64,000 nt of DNA from an uncultured Eubacteriales bacterium (GTDB lineage: Bacteria; Bacillota; Clostridia; Oscillospirales; Oscillospiraceae): assembly GCA_900545405.1 (NCBI GenBank), contig UQYT01000006.1:16118-80117 (forward strand). Reading direction: 5' to 3'. A program made the position numbers and the translations under genes. Of the stretch, positions 27,608-35,442 are shown piece by piece (the stretch's first letter is position 1; the number at the start of each line of letters is the position of its first letter). The notes beneath the pieces are model-generated. The model did no database searches. It saw nothing but the letters and a program-made list of their open reading frames with translations, and was not told where the DNA came from.

Positions 27608-28207
27608 ATGATGAATGACAGGAGGGTAAAGGCCGTGCTGGCCGGGTACATAGCGCTGTGCGCGCTGCTCATCATCCTTGCCGCCATCATATCGCTGCGC
27701 CTGAGTGCGCAGGAGGCGCGGGCGGCAAGTGAGCTGCCCGCGCCTGTTTACAGCTCCGCCGCGCTGGCGGCACATCTGGCGGTAGCGCCGGACGTGGCGG
27801 CACATGAGCCGCAGACGCCGGAACCGGTCGCGGAGCCCGAGCCCGAGCCGCTGTATGAGGAGATCACGGCGGAGGAGCGGGAGCTGCTTGCCCGCGTGGT
27901 GTATGCCGAGAGCAATACCGAGACGCTTGAGGGGCAGATAGCCGTCGCCCAGGTGGTGCTCAACCGCGTGCGCTCCGAGAGCTTCCCGGACACGGTGAGC
28001 GAGGTAATTTATCAGGAGCGGCAATTCTCCACGGCGCCTATACTAAGCCGCGTGACGCCCAACGAGACCAACTATGAGGCCGTAGACGCGGCGTTTGAGA
28101 CTGAGGTCGTGCCCTATGACGTGCTCTATTTCTCCCGCGGAGCTGAAAATGACAGGGTGTGGGGGCAGATCGGAGCGCATGTGTTCTGCTATGGATATGT
28201 ATGGTGA
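27608..28207 (+). CDS. membrane-anchored SleB/CwlJ-type cell-wall hydrolase
   Basis: 199 residues: an N-terminal membrane anchor (about 10-30, LAGYIALCALLIILAAIISL), an Ala/Pro/Glu-rich linker to ~85, then a Hydrolase_2 domain (ERELLARVVYAESNTETLEG, AVAQVVLNRVRSESFPDTVS, VIYQERQFS). This family cleaves peptidoglycan during spore germination. Here it lies in the early region, far from the lysis genes, so it might help wall passage or modify the lysogen's wall. The catalytic glutamate is probably in VVYAESNTE. Confidence 0.85.
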   Translation: MMNDRRVKAVLAGYIALCALLIILAAIISLRLSAQEARAASELPAPVYSSAALAAHLAVAPDVAAHEPQTPEPVAEPEPEPLYEEITAEERELLARVVYAESNTETLEGQIAVAQVVLNRVRSESFPDTVSEVIYQERQFSTAPILSRVTPNETNYEAVDAAFETEVVPYDVLYFSRGAENDRVWGQIGAHVFCYGYVW

Positions 28208-28248
28208 GCGGCTGGGCCGCTTGCAAATATGACAACGGAGGAATGAAC

Positions 28249-28548
28249 ATGTACATCGTTACTATCAGAGAAAAGGGCAAAAGCGAACCTGTGTTTGAGC
28301 AGGTGTGCAACTGCGTGATCGGCGCAGTCGGCAATCGCAAGAATGGGTACAACTTTACCGGATTATCTGGCACTCGAAATGCGCTGATAACTGCTTATGC
28401 TTGCGCATTAAGAGAACTCAAATATCTTGATGGGGAATATCCCGGCCTTATGGATGAAGCTATTGAAGCTGCCAATAGCGCGGAACTTGTAGAAGACGAA
28501 TCTGTTGTCCCTGTCTCCTCTTTCCTGGGCCGGCTCTTTGGCAGGTGA
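28249..28548 (+). CDS. hypothetical phage protein
   Basis: 99 residues. ATG at 28249 with GGAGG seven bases upstream is preferred to longer in-frame starts. It begins with a beta strand pair (MYIVTIREKGKSEPVFEQVC) and continues with helices. It is less GC-rich than flanking genes. No family recognised. Confidence 0.6.
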   Translation: MYIVTIREKGKSEPVFEQVCNCVIGAVGNRKNGYNFTGLSGTRNALITAYACALRELKYLDGEYPGLMDEAIEAANSAELVEDESVVPVSSFLGRLFGR

Positions 28549-28727
28549 GCGGCGTGGACAGGTGGGAAGTGCGGCATGATCTCTATGAGGACGTTGAGGT
28601 CGAGGCGGAGGACAGGCTGCGCGCCATAATCGCGGCGGCGAAGGTTTGGGGCGTGCGCTGGCTGCCCATTGCGCATGAGTGCCGAACAAAGAGAGTGAAA
28701 GGAGCGGCCAACTGTGGCGAGGCTTGA
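28545..28727 (+). CDS. hypothetical small phage protein
   Basis: 60 residues, starting at GTG 28545 overlapping the previous stop, or GTG 28554. An acidic N-terminus (EDVEVEAEDRLRAIIAAAKV) is followed by a basic tail with RTKRVKGAANCGEA. It overlaps the next gene by 14 bases. No family recognised. Confidence 0.5.
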   Translation: MSGVDRWEVRHDLYEDVEVEAEDRLRAIIAAAKVWGVRWLPIAHECRTKRVKGAANCGEA

Positions 28728-29136
28728 ACAGTTTGAGGTCCCGTGCCGCGAGTGCGGCAAGCCTCTCGTATTCATCCGCACGAAATCAGGGAAAAACATG
28801 CCCTGCGAGGCGGAGCCGGTATTCTACTGGCCGGACGACGCCGGGCCTCTGATGTTCTATCAGCGCGACGGATCATGCGAACGGGGAACGCTGGAAGGGC
28901 ATCCCGCCGTGCCGCAGGGGAGCGGATATGTCCCGCACTGGGGACGCTGCCCCGGCCGGCGCAGAGGTAAGGCGCCGCCGGGAGAACGGAAACGTACTCC
29001 GCTTGAGCAGCGAATACATGAACAGGTGCTCCGGGAGCGGGCTGAGGCTCAGGCACGGAGGGAACGAGCAGAGGCGCGGGCCGCCGAGCAGGCGGCGCTG
29101 CGCGAGGCGGAAGAACGCCAGACAAGACTGTTTTGA
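28714..29136 (+). CDS. hypothetical phage protein with zinc-ribbon start
   Basis: 140 residues from GTG with AAGGAG upstream. The N-terminus has CRECGKPLVFIRTKSGKNMP and later cysteines (SCERG, GRCPG), a likely zinc ribbon. The second half is a highly charged helix (EQRIHEQVLRERAEAQARRE). Such proteins occur in the early gene sets of gut phages, but no role is established. Confidence 0.65.
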   Translation: MARLEQFEVPCRECGKPLVFIRTKSGKNMPCEAEPVFYWPDDAGPLMFYQRDGSCERGTLEGHPAVPQGSGYVPHWGRCPGRRRGKAPPGERKRTPLEQRIHEQVLRERAEAQARRERAEARAAEQAALREAEERQTRLF

Positions 29137-29145
29137 GGTGAGAGC

Positions 29146-29475
29146 ATGACTACGATACAGACGGCGGCCTTGGCGCCGCTGAAGGTATATATCGCCGGCA
29201 AGATCACGGGAGACCCAGAGTACAAACGCAAATTTCTCGCCGCGCACATGGAGCAGAGGAACGAGGGACACATAGTGCTGAACCCTGCACACCTTCCCGA
29301 GGGTATGAAGAACGCGGACTATATGCGCATATGCCTCGCCATGATCGACAGCGCGGACATGGTCGTATTCCTGCCGGGGTGGGAGTCATCCGCCGGGGCG
29401 AGGATCGAGCATGAATACTGCCGCTATACAGGCAAGCGGATGAAGATGCTCGGGGAAACGGGCGATGATAACTGA
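29146..29475 (+). CDS. DUF4406-like nucleoside deoxyribosyltransferase-fold protein
   Basis: 109 residues. The sequence KVYIAGKITGDPEYKRKFLA, LNPAHLPEGM, IDSADMVVFLPGWESSAGAR and IEHEYC matches the DUF4406 pattern, which shares the fold of nucleoside 2-deoxyribosyltransferases. Phages often carry it among nucleotide-metabolism genes. Catalysis is not shown. It overlaps the next gene by 11 bases. Confidence 0.82.
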   Translation: MTTIQTAALAPLKVYIAGKITGDPEYKRKFLAAHMEQRNEGHIVLNPAHLPEGMKNADYMRICLAMIDSADMVVFLPGWESSAGARIEHEYCRYTGKRMKMLGETGDDN

Positions 29476-29989
29476 GTACTGCATCGGGTGCATACATCTC
29501 GATGAGGATCTTGTCGCCTGCCTGTACTGCCTGAACCGGCGAGTGAGCAGGGCATATACAATGGGCGAACCCAGCGGGGACGGCTGCTGGTGCCGGGAGC
29601 TGGGGCCGCGCGGAGATAAGATGCGCAAGCAGATAGCCGATGAGGTCCGCGGCCGGTTGAGATTTGCTGAAACTATGGAAAAGCGGGCCAAGCTGAACGC
29701 GCGCCGCCTGGAACTCTATAAGGCCGGCTGCACCGATGCAGAGATCGCTCAGGGCTGCGGCACGGGTGTGAGCTCGGTACAGCGATGGCGCAGGGTAAAC
29801 GAGCTGCCCATAAACAGCGCACGGACCCCGGAATATGACCTGCGCAGGGAACTGTACAAGCAGGGGCTCACGGACAGGCAGATAGCGGACAGGCTGGGAG
29901 TGCCGCCTGCCAAGATAAGCAACTGGCGTAATTACAACGGATGGCCGCCAAACAAGGCGGCGAAGGAGAGCGGAAATGATAATAAATGA
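29465..29989 (+). CDS. Cys-rich helix-turn-helix phage protein
   Basis: 174 residues. A cysteine cluster at the N-terminus (CIGCIHLDEDLVACLYC, DGCWC) probably binds metal. Two helix-turn-helix-like segments follow: LYKAGCTDAEIAQGCGTGVS and LYKQGLTDRQIADRLGVPPA. A DNA-binding regulator of phage gene expression is the reasonable inference. Confidence 0.68.
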   Translation: MITEYCIGCIHLDEDLVACLYCLNRRVSRAYTMGEPSGDGCWCRELGPRGDKMRKQIADEVRGRLRFAETMEKRAKLNARRLELYKAGCTDAEIAQGCGTGVSSVQRWRRVNELPINSARTPEYDLRRELYKQGLTDRQIADRLGVPPAKISNWRNYNGWPPNKAAKESGNDNK

Positions 29990-30566
29990 GAAGAGACTGG
30001 CCCGTGCGCTCAAGAACTCAGGAGCTGTGGGCTTCCGGCTCCGGACGGTGGGCGGGCGCATGGATCTGCTTGGCCCCGGCTGGGCCGCGAGCTTGCAGCT
30101 GGATGCGATGGATGAGCCGCCGAAGATCGTCCTTACCGCGCTTGTGGAAATGCTCGGCTATGTGCCCGGTCCCGGAGACTGCCTGAGCGTCTCGAAAGGG
30201 AAGAGCGGCTGGAGCGCACAGGGCATGCAGGACGAGGTTTTCGAGACTGAGTACAGTACATATTTCAATCGCAGCTATGCGGAGCGGCCCTGCGCGCTGT
30301 TGCCGCTGCGGCTCGGGGCCCAGCAGCTTGTTCAGACGTTGGACGAACATATATACGGCATCGGTCCCGGCTGGGCTCTGCGAGAGCGGAACACTGCTTA
30401 TGTGTCATACCTACAGACCGGCTGCGTAGTGCTGAGTGACAGCGAGTCGGCGCTGGCGGTGAGGCTGAGCCGCCCGGATGAGCCTGGGCCAATATGGACC
30501 TGGCTTGAGAGCCGGAACTGGTTTGATACGGGGGACGGGCATGGACGCGGCGGGACGGAGGCTTAA
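29976..30566 (+). CDS. hypothetical phage protein
   Basis: 196 residues overlapping its neighbour by 14 bases. It looks like a soluble alpha/beta protein (MIINEKRLARALKNSGAVGF, GRMDLLGPGWAASLQLDAMD), with aromatic-rich ends. No recognised domain. The tight overlaps place it in the same early transcript. Confidence 0.6.
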   Translation: MIINEKRLARALKNSGAVGFRLRTVGGRMDLLGPGWAASLQLDAMDEPPKIVLTALVEMLGYVPGPGDCLSVSKGKSGWSAQGMQDEVFETEYSTYFNRSYAERPCALLPLRLGAQQLVQTLDEHIYGIGPGWALRERNTAYVSYLQTGCVVLSDSESALAVRLSRPDEPGPIWTWLESRNWFDTGDGHGRGGTEA

Positions 30567-30870
30567 TATCACTCCGGCGAGGATACTGTGCCTGGCTAAG
30601 CATTACGGCATTAAGACAGGGCAGAAAGGCGGGCAACGCTTTGTACGATACCCGAGCGGGGCGTGCCTGCTTCAGTTCTCGCTCGAGGGGGAGCGGCATT
30701 ATCTGCACCTCGGCACAGCAGGGGAACGTGTGCTGCTCAGCCACGAGTGGACGGAGCGCGACGAGACACGGCGGATCAAGTCACGTTATGAAGTGATCCC
30801 TGTCCCACACGAGCTGCTGCGGGAGCTGGGATTTGTTGAAGGAGGAGCGGACAATGGTGCGCAAATATAA
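30541..30870 (+). CDS. hypothetical phage protein
   Basis: 109 residues from ATG 30541. It begins MDAAGRRLNITPARILCLAK with a helix-turn-helix-like stretch (ILCLAKHYGIKTGQKGGQRF), then beta strands. It may be a small DNA-binding protein. It overlaps the upstream gene by 26 bases. Confidence 0.55.
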   Translation: MDAAGRRLNITPARILCLAKHYGIKTGQKGGQRFVRYPSGACLLQFSLEGERHYLHLGTAGERVLLSHEWTERDETRRIKSRYEVIPVPHELLRELGFVEGGADNGAQI

Positions 30871-30919
30871 AGGAACGCGCGAGGAATATGAGCAGAAACT
30901 GGGAGGGCGGGGTGAGTGA
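30854..30919 (+). CDS. 21-residue ORF in front of the methyltransferase gene
   Basis: ATG at 30854 with GAAGGAGGAG upstream, product MVRKYKGTREEYEQKLGGRG plus one Glu. It ends overlapping the GTG of the methyltransferase gene (GTGAGTGA), so ribosomes could be handed on. Too short for family assignment. Confidence 0.4.
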   Translation: MVRKYKGTREEYEQKLGGRGE

Positions 30920-32448
30920 GAGAACTCATAGTCGACAGCTTTGCCGGAGGAGGCGGAGCGTCTACGGGCATTGAGCTCGCGACCGGGCGGCCGGTCGATA
31001 TCGCTATCAACCACGACCCGGACGCGATACTCATGCACAAGACGAATCACCCGCACACTGAGCACATTCAGGCCAGCGTGTGGGATGTTGACCCCGTGGA
31101 GGTCTGCGCCGGCAGGCCGGTGGGCCTGCTGTGGGCGTCACCGGATTGCAAGCATTTCTCCAAGGCCAAGGGCGGGAAGCCCGTGGACAAGCATATCAGG
31201 GGCCTCGCCTGGATCGTCCTGCGCTGGGCAGGAACGGTACGGCCGCGGGTGATCATCCTGGAGAACGTGGAGGAGTTCCAGACCTGGGGGCCGGTGCGTC
31301 GTGGACGCCCGGTAAAATCAAAGGCCGGTCAGACATTCACAAAGTGGTTGGGGCAGCTCCGGGACTTGGGGTATGACGTCGAGTGGCGCGAGCTGGTGGC
31401 TGCGGACTATGGTGCGCCGACCACGCGCAAGCGGTTTTTCCTCATCGCCCGCTGCGACGGGCGGCCCATCGTCTGGCCGGAGCGAACCCACGCCCCCAGA
31501 GACAGCGAAGCGGTCAAGGCCGGGAAGCTGAAGCCCTGGCGTTCTGCGGCGGAGATCATCGACTGGAGCGCTACCGGTTATTGCATCTTTGCCAGCAAGC
31601 GGGAGCTGAAGGAAAAATACGGTGTCAACGCCGTGCGGCCCTTGGCTGACAACACTCTTCGCCGGGTAATCCGGGGCGTGGACAAGTTCACGCTGAAAAG
31701 CGGGAAGCCGTTCATTTTCCAATGCAAGTTTGATAATCAGCCGCAAAGTGTGGACAATCCGCTGGGGACCATTACGGCAGTAAACAGTCATCATGTGATT
31801 GCGCCGTCGCTGATCCAGTATCACACGGAGCGGCACGAGCATGTCCGGGGGCAGGACGTGACAGAGCCCCTGATGACAATAGACGCCGCCAACCGTTACG
31901 GGCTGGCGGCGGCATCACTGACTGCATATTACGGCGCTGATCGGCATGGGCAGGACGCGAAGGCCCCTCTGCGTACCGTTACAGCGCGAGACCGCGCAGG
32001 CCTGACGCTTGCAAGCCTGGTCAAGATGAAGGGCACAAACCTAGGCGGAGCGGTCTCCGAGCCGGTGCAGACCATCACCGCGGGCGGTGGTCATCATGGT
32101 GTGGTCACGACAGAGGTGCGGAAAGCGGAGCCGGGCGCAGAGCTGCACAACTGGCCGAAGATTCGCGGACTGCTCAATATTTACTGCGGGTACGCGCTGG
32201 CGGATGACGAGGTGCTGCTGCTTGAGCTTGGCGGCGCGTGGTATTTCATAGCCGATATCGGCCTGCGCATGCTGATACCGAGGGAACTGTATCGTGCCAA
32301 CGGCTTCCCGGACTACTACATAATCGACCGTGACTACACTGGGCGGGAATATCCGAAGTTCAAACAGAACGCCCGCTGCGGCAACGCCGTGCCGCCGCCC
32401 TTCGCAGAGGCCCTCGTGCGCGCAAACCTGCCTGAGTGGTGCAGTTAA
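30916..32448 (+). CDS. phage DNA cytosine-C5 methyltransferase
   Basis: 510 residues. AdoMet-binding motif I is DSFAGGGGASTG (residues 7-18). The catalytic loop reads ASPDCKHFSKA, with Asp-Cys in place of the common Pro-Cys, as in many phage enzymes. Motif VI is ENVEEF and motif VIII-like RKRFFLIARCDG. Motif X is RCGNAVPPPFAEAL. The variable middle (about 281-411) holds four diverged repeats. A GTG start overlaps the 21-residue ORF. It probably methylates phage DNA against host restriction, since no matching nuclease is present. Confidence 0.92.
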   Translation: MRELIVDSFAGGGGASTGIELATGRPVDIAINHDPDAILMHKTNHPHTEHIQASVWDVDPVEVCAGRPVGLLWASPDCKHFSKAKGGKPVDKHIRGLAWIVLRWAGTVRPRVIILENVEEFQTWGPVRRGRPVKSKAGQTFTKWLGQLRDLGYDVEWRELVAADYGAPTTRKRFFLIARCDGRPIVWPERTHAPRDSEAVKAGKLKPWRSAAEIIDWSATGYCIFASKRELKEKYGVNAVRPLADNTLRRVIRGVDKFTLKSGKPFIFQCKFDNQPQSVDNPLGTITAVNSHHVIAPSLIQYHTERHEHVRGQDVTEPLMTIDAANRYGLAAASLTAYYGADRHGQDAKAPLRTVTARDRAGLTLASLVKMKGTNLGGAVSEPVQTITAGGGHHGVVTTEVRKAEPGAELHNWPKIRGLLNIYCGYALADDEVLLLELGGAWYFIADIGLRMLIPRELYRANGFPDYYIIDRDYTGREYPKFKQNARCGNAVPPPFAEALVRANLPEWCS

Positions 32449-32472
32449 ACTTGTGTAAAGGATTGGAGAGTG

Positions 32473-33180
32473 ATGAGATTGGCGTTCTGCAAATTTAGAG
32501 TGATGGACCGCTGCAAAAAGAATAATCTGCCGTGCACATTCAATGAGGAATGCTTTACTCCCGAGGAAGAGCCTGAAAAGATCGTAATGAACTGCCTCAA
32601 ATGCCATTACCGTCATCCCGACAATGGCAATTGCACAGCGGTGGGTGGGTTTTGCACCTCTGTGCCGGCAGCTTATTGTCCTATGATACCGGAGCTGCTT
32701 GCCCGTGCAGAAAAGGCAGAGCGCGAAAGGAACACAGCGGTGGAAGATCTTCGGCAAATGTGCATTGGCAGCAACACATGCGCGTTTTGCGCCGAAAGCA
32801 GAACAGAATGTAAAAGGCAAGGCCCTAACCGCAAGACTGTTGAAATGTGCTGGCGATGGCGTGGCCATGTGGAGGTAGATGAGCCTATACCTATGGCGTG
32901 CATCAAAATGAGCGGGGCGATCTTGCAGGGACCGGCTGACGGCTGCCTGGTGGACGTTGGAGAGTTCGGACTGCTGATGGCCGATATCAAAGAAGAGAGC
33001 CTTGTCAACGCGATATATGACGAGATGCAAAGGCGTGGGGTGCGTGAGGCATACATTGTCAGCCCTGATTTCGTCCGCGACGCGATCCGCGAGAAACTGG
33101 AGAGGGAGAGAGAACAGCATGAAGAAACTGCTGAAAAAGCTCAGGACCACGGCGGCGCGATGGAGAAGCAGATGTTTTGA
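32473..33180 (+). CDS. Cys-rich hypothetical phage protein
   Basis: About 235 residues from ATG 32473 (GTG at 32470 possible). Cysteines fall in pairs (FCKFRVMDRCKK, NCLKCHY, CTAVGGFC, CAFCAESRTEC), suggesting zinc binding. A helix ARAEKAERERNTAVEDL also appears in the protein encoded at 34098, so the two are distant paralogues. The gene is more AT-rich than the methyltransferase gene. Confidence 0.6.
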   Translation: MRLAFCKFRVMDRCKKNNLPCTFNEECFTPEEEPEKIVMNCLKCHYRHPDNGNCTAVGGFCTSVPAAYCPMIPELLARAEKAERERNTAVEDLRQMCIGSNTCAFCAESRTECKRQGPNRKTVEMCWRWRGHVEVDEPIPMACIKMSGAILQGPADGCLVDVGEFGLLMADIKEESLVNAIYDEMQRRGVREAYIVSPDFVRDAIREKLEREREQHEETAEKAQDHGGAMEKQMF

Positions 33181-33547
33181 GGCGCTGGGTTTCGTACCGA
33201 GCGCGGAGCTTTACGCCATGCGTGAGGCTTACAATGATGAGCTGCGCGAGCGGCTCATGCTCAAGCGGGATTATGAGAATCTGTATGAAGACTATCGCAA
33301 AGCCCTGGAGACGCCTGTACGGCGTTCTGGTTATGTGATCATGCCCTACGTCGCTCGGGCGCAGGTGCGAAAGCTCGAAGATTCTCTGCTCATAGAGTCT
33401 GCGCCGGACGAGTATTTCAAAAAGGGGCTCAGAGAGTCGCTGATGCGGGCTGTCGAGGAGAAGATCATTTATAAGCAGGAAGAAACTCCGGAAGAAATAA
33501 TCTGGTATGCAAGCTTGAACGTGGCTGTGGAGGCGGGAGAGACATGA
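33119..33547 (+). CDS. hypothetical basic phage protein
   Basis: 142 residues from ATG 33119 (MKKLLKKLRTTAARWRSRCF), overlapping the upstream gene by 62 bases. The N-terminus is strongly basic and amphipathic, followed by charged helices. No domain recognised; nucleic-acid or membrane association would fit the basic start. Confidence 0.6.
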   Translation: MKKLLKKLRTTAARWRSRCFEALGFVPSAELYAMREAYNDELRERLMLKRDYENLYEDYRKALETPVRRSGYVIMPYVARAQVRKLEDSLLIESAPDEYFKKGLRESLMRAVEEKIIYKQEETPEEIIWYASLNVAVEAGET

Positions 33548-34002
33548 GCAGGCTGGACGATATCATCCCCGAAAACGAGGATAAGCTGGCTTGGCTACTT
33601 GGCGTAACGCCAGGCGAATATTTCAAATTTCGCGGCGAGATATACAAGGCTGACGAGATTATATTGCAAGCCGTGTGGACTGCTGATGTGGGACTCGTTC
33701 TTGAGGAAATAGAGCAGCGCGAGGCTTACAATATCATACTGCACAGCGAAGAGATTCAAACACCACCGATGTGGAATGGCAATGACGCAAAAATTGCTAA
33801 ATATCTCGGTGAGTTATTTAGCAATTACCACTATATATCTCGAATTAATGGCGTGATTAAAATATACGAGCCCTGCGGCACATTGGTAGCAGAAATATGG
33901 GCTCCCGACTTGCTTCCCAAATTGCCAGAGGGTACGGCCAACCGAATTTGCCTCAATGCGATTAGAGAGTGTAAGGAAGTTCCACAAGGGGGCGTGCCCT
34001 GA
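33544..34002 (+). CDS. hypothetical phage protein
   Basis: 152 residues with a four-base overlap to the previous gene. Alpha/beta sequence (LDDIIPENEDKLAWLLGVTP then GEYFKFRGEIYKADEIILQA). No domain recognised. A terminator-containing module directly follows. Confidence 0.58.
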   Translation: MSRLDDIIPENEDKLAWLLGVTPGEYFKFRGEIYKADEIILQAVWTADVGLVLEEIEQREAYNIILHSEEIQTPPMWNGNDAKIAKYLGELFSNYHYISRINGVIKIYEPCGTLVAEIWAPDLLPKLPEGTANRICLNAIRECKEVPQGGVP

Positions 34003-34083
34003 CCACAAGGCCCGCGCGGCGGGCTCTTTTGTGAGGGCAATACTTTAGCGCGCGCACGCGCGTTATCAAGGTTCATAAAGGCC
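34001..34083 (+). repeat. intergenic module copy 1 (terminator plus GC hairpin)
   Basis: Contiguous block: GACCACAAGGCCCGCGCGGC...TTTTGTGAG terminator hairpin, then GCGCGCGCACGCGCGTTATC and AAGGTTCATAAAGGCC. Both halves recur at 35050-35415, where they are separated by a 267-bp insertion. Each copy precedes a short-gene cluster. Confidence 0.8.
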
Positions 34084-34097
34084 AAGGAAGATGAGAT

Positions 34098-34592
34098 ATG
34101 AAGTGCATATACAAAGCGTCCAACAATTTTTGCTTGAAGCATTCGACGGAAGGAACGATTGAGTTTTGCGTTGAAGGCCCATGTCCGGACGAGGTTATGG
34201 CGGAGGAATTAGATCGCCAATATCATGACTTCCGCCGCGGAGTAAGCGACTGTACACAGTATTTCAGAGAGCTCAAGGCCTACAATGCGGAGCTCGCAGG
34301 CATGGTTATAGAGTACCTGGACGACATCATTCCCGGCTATCGCGAGCGGGCGGAGAAGGCTGAGCGGGAGAGGCGCGCGGTGCTGGAGCGCCTTGGCGAT
34401 TTTGGGCGGTTGTTTATTGATTATGTCGGCTGCCCACGTGGGGCTATGGGTAGAATGGGAGCCCCGCTTACGGAGGAGCTGCTGTCCATGCCCGTGCTTA
34501 CAGACGTTGATGGCGGGCGATGGCGGCCTGTTAACGAGGACGCTTTGCAAGAGGCAATTACGCTGCTGAAAGAAAGGCAAGGGGGAAAATGA
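34098..34592 (+). CDS. hypothetical phage protein
   Basis: 164 residues, ATG with AAGGAAG upstream. Cysteines near the start (MKCIYKASNNFCLKHS, FCVEGPC) and a central RAEKAERERRAVLERL helix related to the protein at 32473. Helical and acidic overall. No role assigned. Confidence 0.58.
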   Translation: MKCIYKASNNFCLKHSTEGTIEFCVEGPCPDEVMAEELDRQYHDFRRGVSDCTQYFRELKAYNAELAGMVIEYLDDIIPGYRERAEKAERERRAVLERLGDFGRLFIDYVGCPRGAMGRMGAPLTEELLSMPVLTDVDGGRWRPVNEDALQEAITLLKERQGGK

Positions 34593-34777
34593 AAATCACA
34601 TTGAACAAGTACGGCTATGCGGCTATTGTCCGGAACTGCATGAAGGCTCGGGAGGGGTTCGACGGCTGCGGCAAGTGCGCGTTGGCTGGAGTATGCAGCG
34701 GGCCGGAGACCCTCGAGGATAACTGCATCATAGATAGAGAAACAGAGGCGGTAAATGATATCAGTAATCTACACTGA
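34589..34777 (+). CDS. hypothetical Cys-rich small protein
   Basis: 62 residues with four-base overlap upstream. Five cysteines (RNCMKAREGFDGCGKCALAG, VCSGPETLEDNC) suggest a metal site or iron-sulfur-like cluster. The end overlaps the next gene by 23 bases. Confidence 0.55.
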   Translation: MKITLNKYGYAAIVRNCMKAREGFDGCGKCALAGVCSGPETLEDNCIIDRETEAVNDISNLH

Positions 34778-35051
34778 CGAGAACGAGCGCGAGCTGGCGG
34801 CGTTTCTTACTCGCGTCTTTGAGGGCATAAATGCCGAACGGTTCAAGTGGGTGGCCCTTGCGGCTGACTACGGCGGCGGTGAAGTCCTGACAAGCTACTA
34901 CAAGAGCTGCATGCAGGACATGATGCTGGCGGCGATGCACATAATGTCAGACAGCCTGTACAGAACCGTAGACGCCAATTTTGACCGCCTCATGCGTGAC
35001 CACGGATATGATGCGCCGGACGAGAGCGGCGAGGACGAGGATGTGTTCTGA
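34755..35051 (+). CDS. hypothetical acidic phage protein
   Basis: 98 residues, mostly helical, ending in an acidic tail (DAPDESGEDEDVF). No recognised family. The stop overlaps the start of intergenic module copy 2. Confidence 0.55.
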   Translation: MISVIYTDENERELAAFLTRVFEGINAERFKWVALAADYGGGEVLTSYYKSCMQDMMLAAMHIMSDSLYRTVDANFDRLMRDHGYDAPDESGEDEDVF

Positions 35052-35415
35052 CCACAGGGCCCGCGCGGCGGGCCCTTTTGTGAGAGCATATACGTTTAGT
35101 GTGGACAGCATGGCCAGAAACCGCCCTGTGGGTCGGCTGCTCGCGCCCGACTGCGTTTTCCTCCTTGAAGGGCGACAGCCCGTCTGCGTCGTCAAGCCTT
35201 GCCGGACACAAGCAGACGCCCCACAGGGTCGGAGATTTTTGAGCGTGCCCGCCGTCTCGTGGCGATGACGGCGGCGGGCAGACGGGCTGTCGCCCTTCAA
35301 CCGGCGACGGCGATGACATGGGGCGGCGGACACGTTCAAAAACGGATTCGGGTCATGCCGTCCACACTATATTTAATACGCGCGCGCACGCGCGTTATCA
35401 AAGGTTCGTAGAGGC
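35050..35415 (+). repeat. intergenic module copy 2, split by an insertion
   Basis: First half (35050-35099) carries the terminator GGGCCCGC-GCG-GCGGGCCC-TTTT. Second half (35379-35415) carries CGCGCGCACGCGCGTTATCA and the AGGTTCGTAGAGGCC block. Between them lies the element at 35100-35366. The 390-bp gap up to the Rep-like gene holds nothing else. Confidence 0.8.
35100..35366. repeat. 267-bp structured element with terminal inverted repeats
   Basis: Ends: TGTGGACAGCATGGCC and, inverted, TGTGGACGGCATGACC; the match extends to about 26 bp with a few changes. Inside is a perfect 23-bp inverted repeat (35165-35187 with 35278-35300, core GAAGGGCGACAGCCCGTC) and a 10-bp stem GCCCGCCGTC/GACGGCGGGC. 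It has no ORF of substance, like a MITE or a structured RNA cassette. Comparison with copy 1 at 34001 shows it as an insertion. Confidence 0.75.
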
Positions 35416-35442
35416 CTAAGTTTACGGACGCGGGGGAAATAT

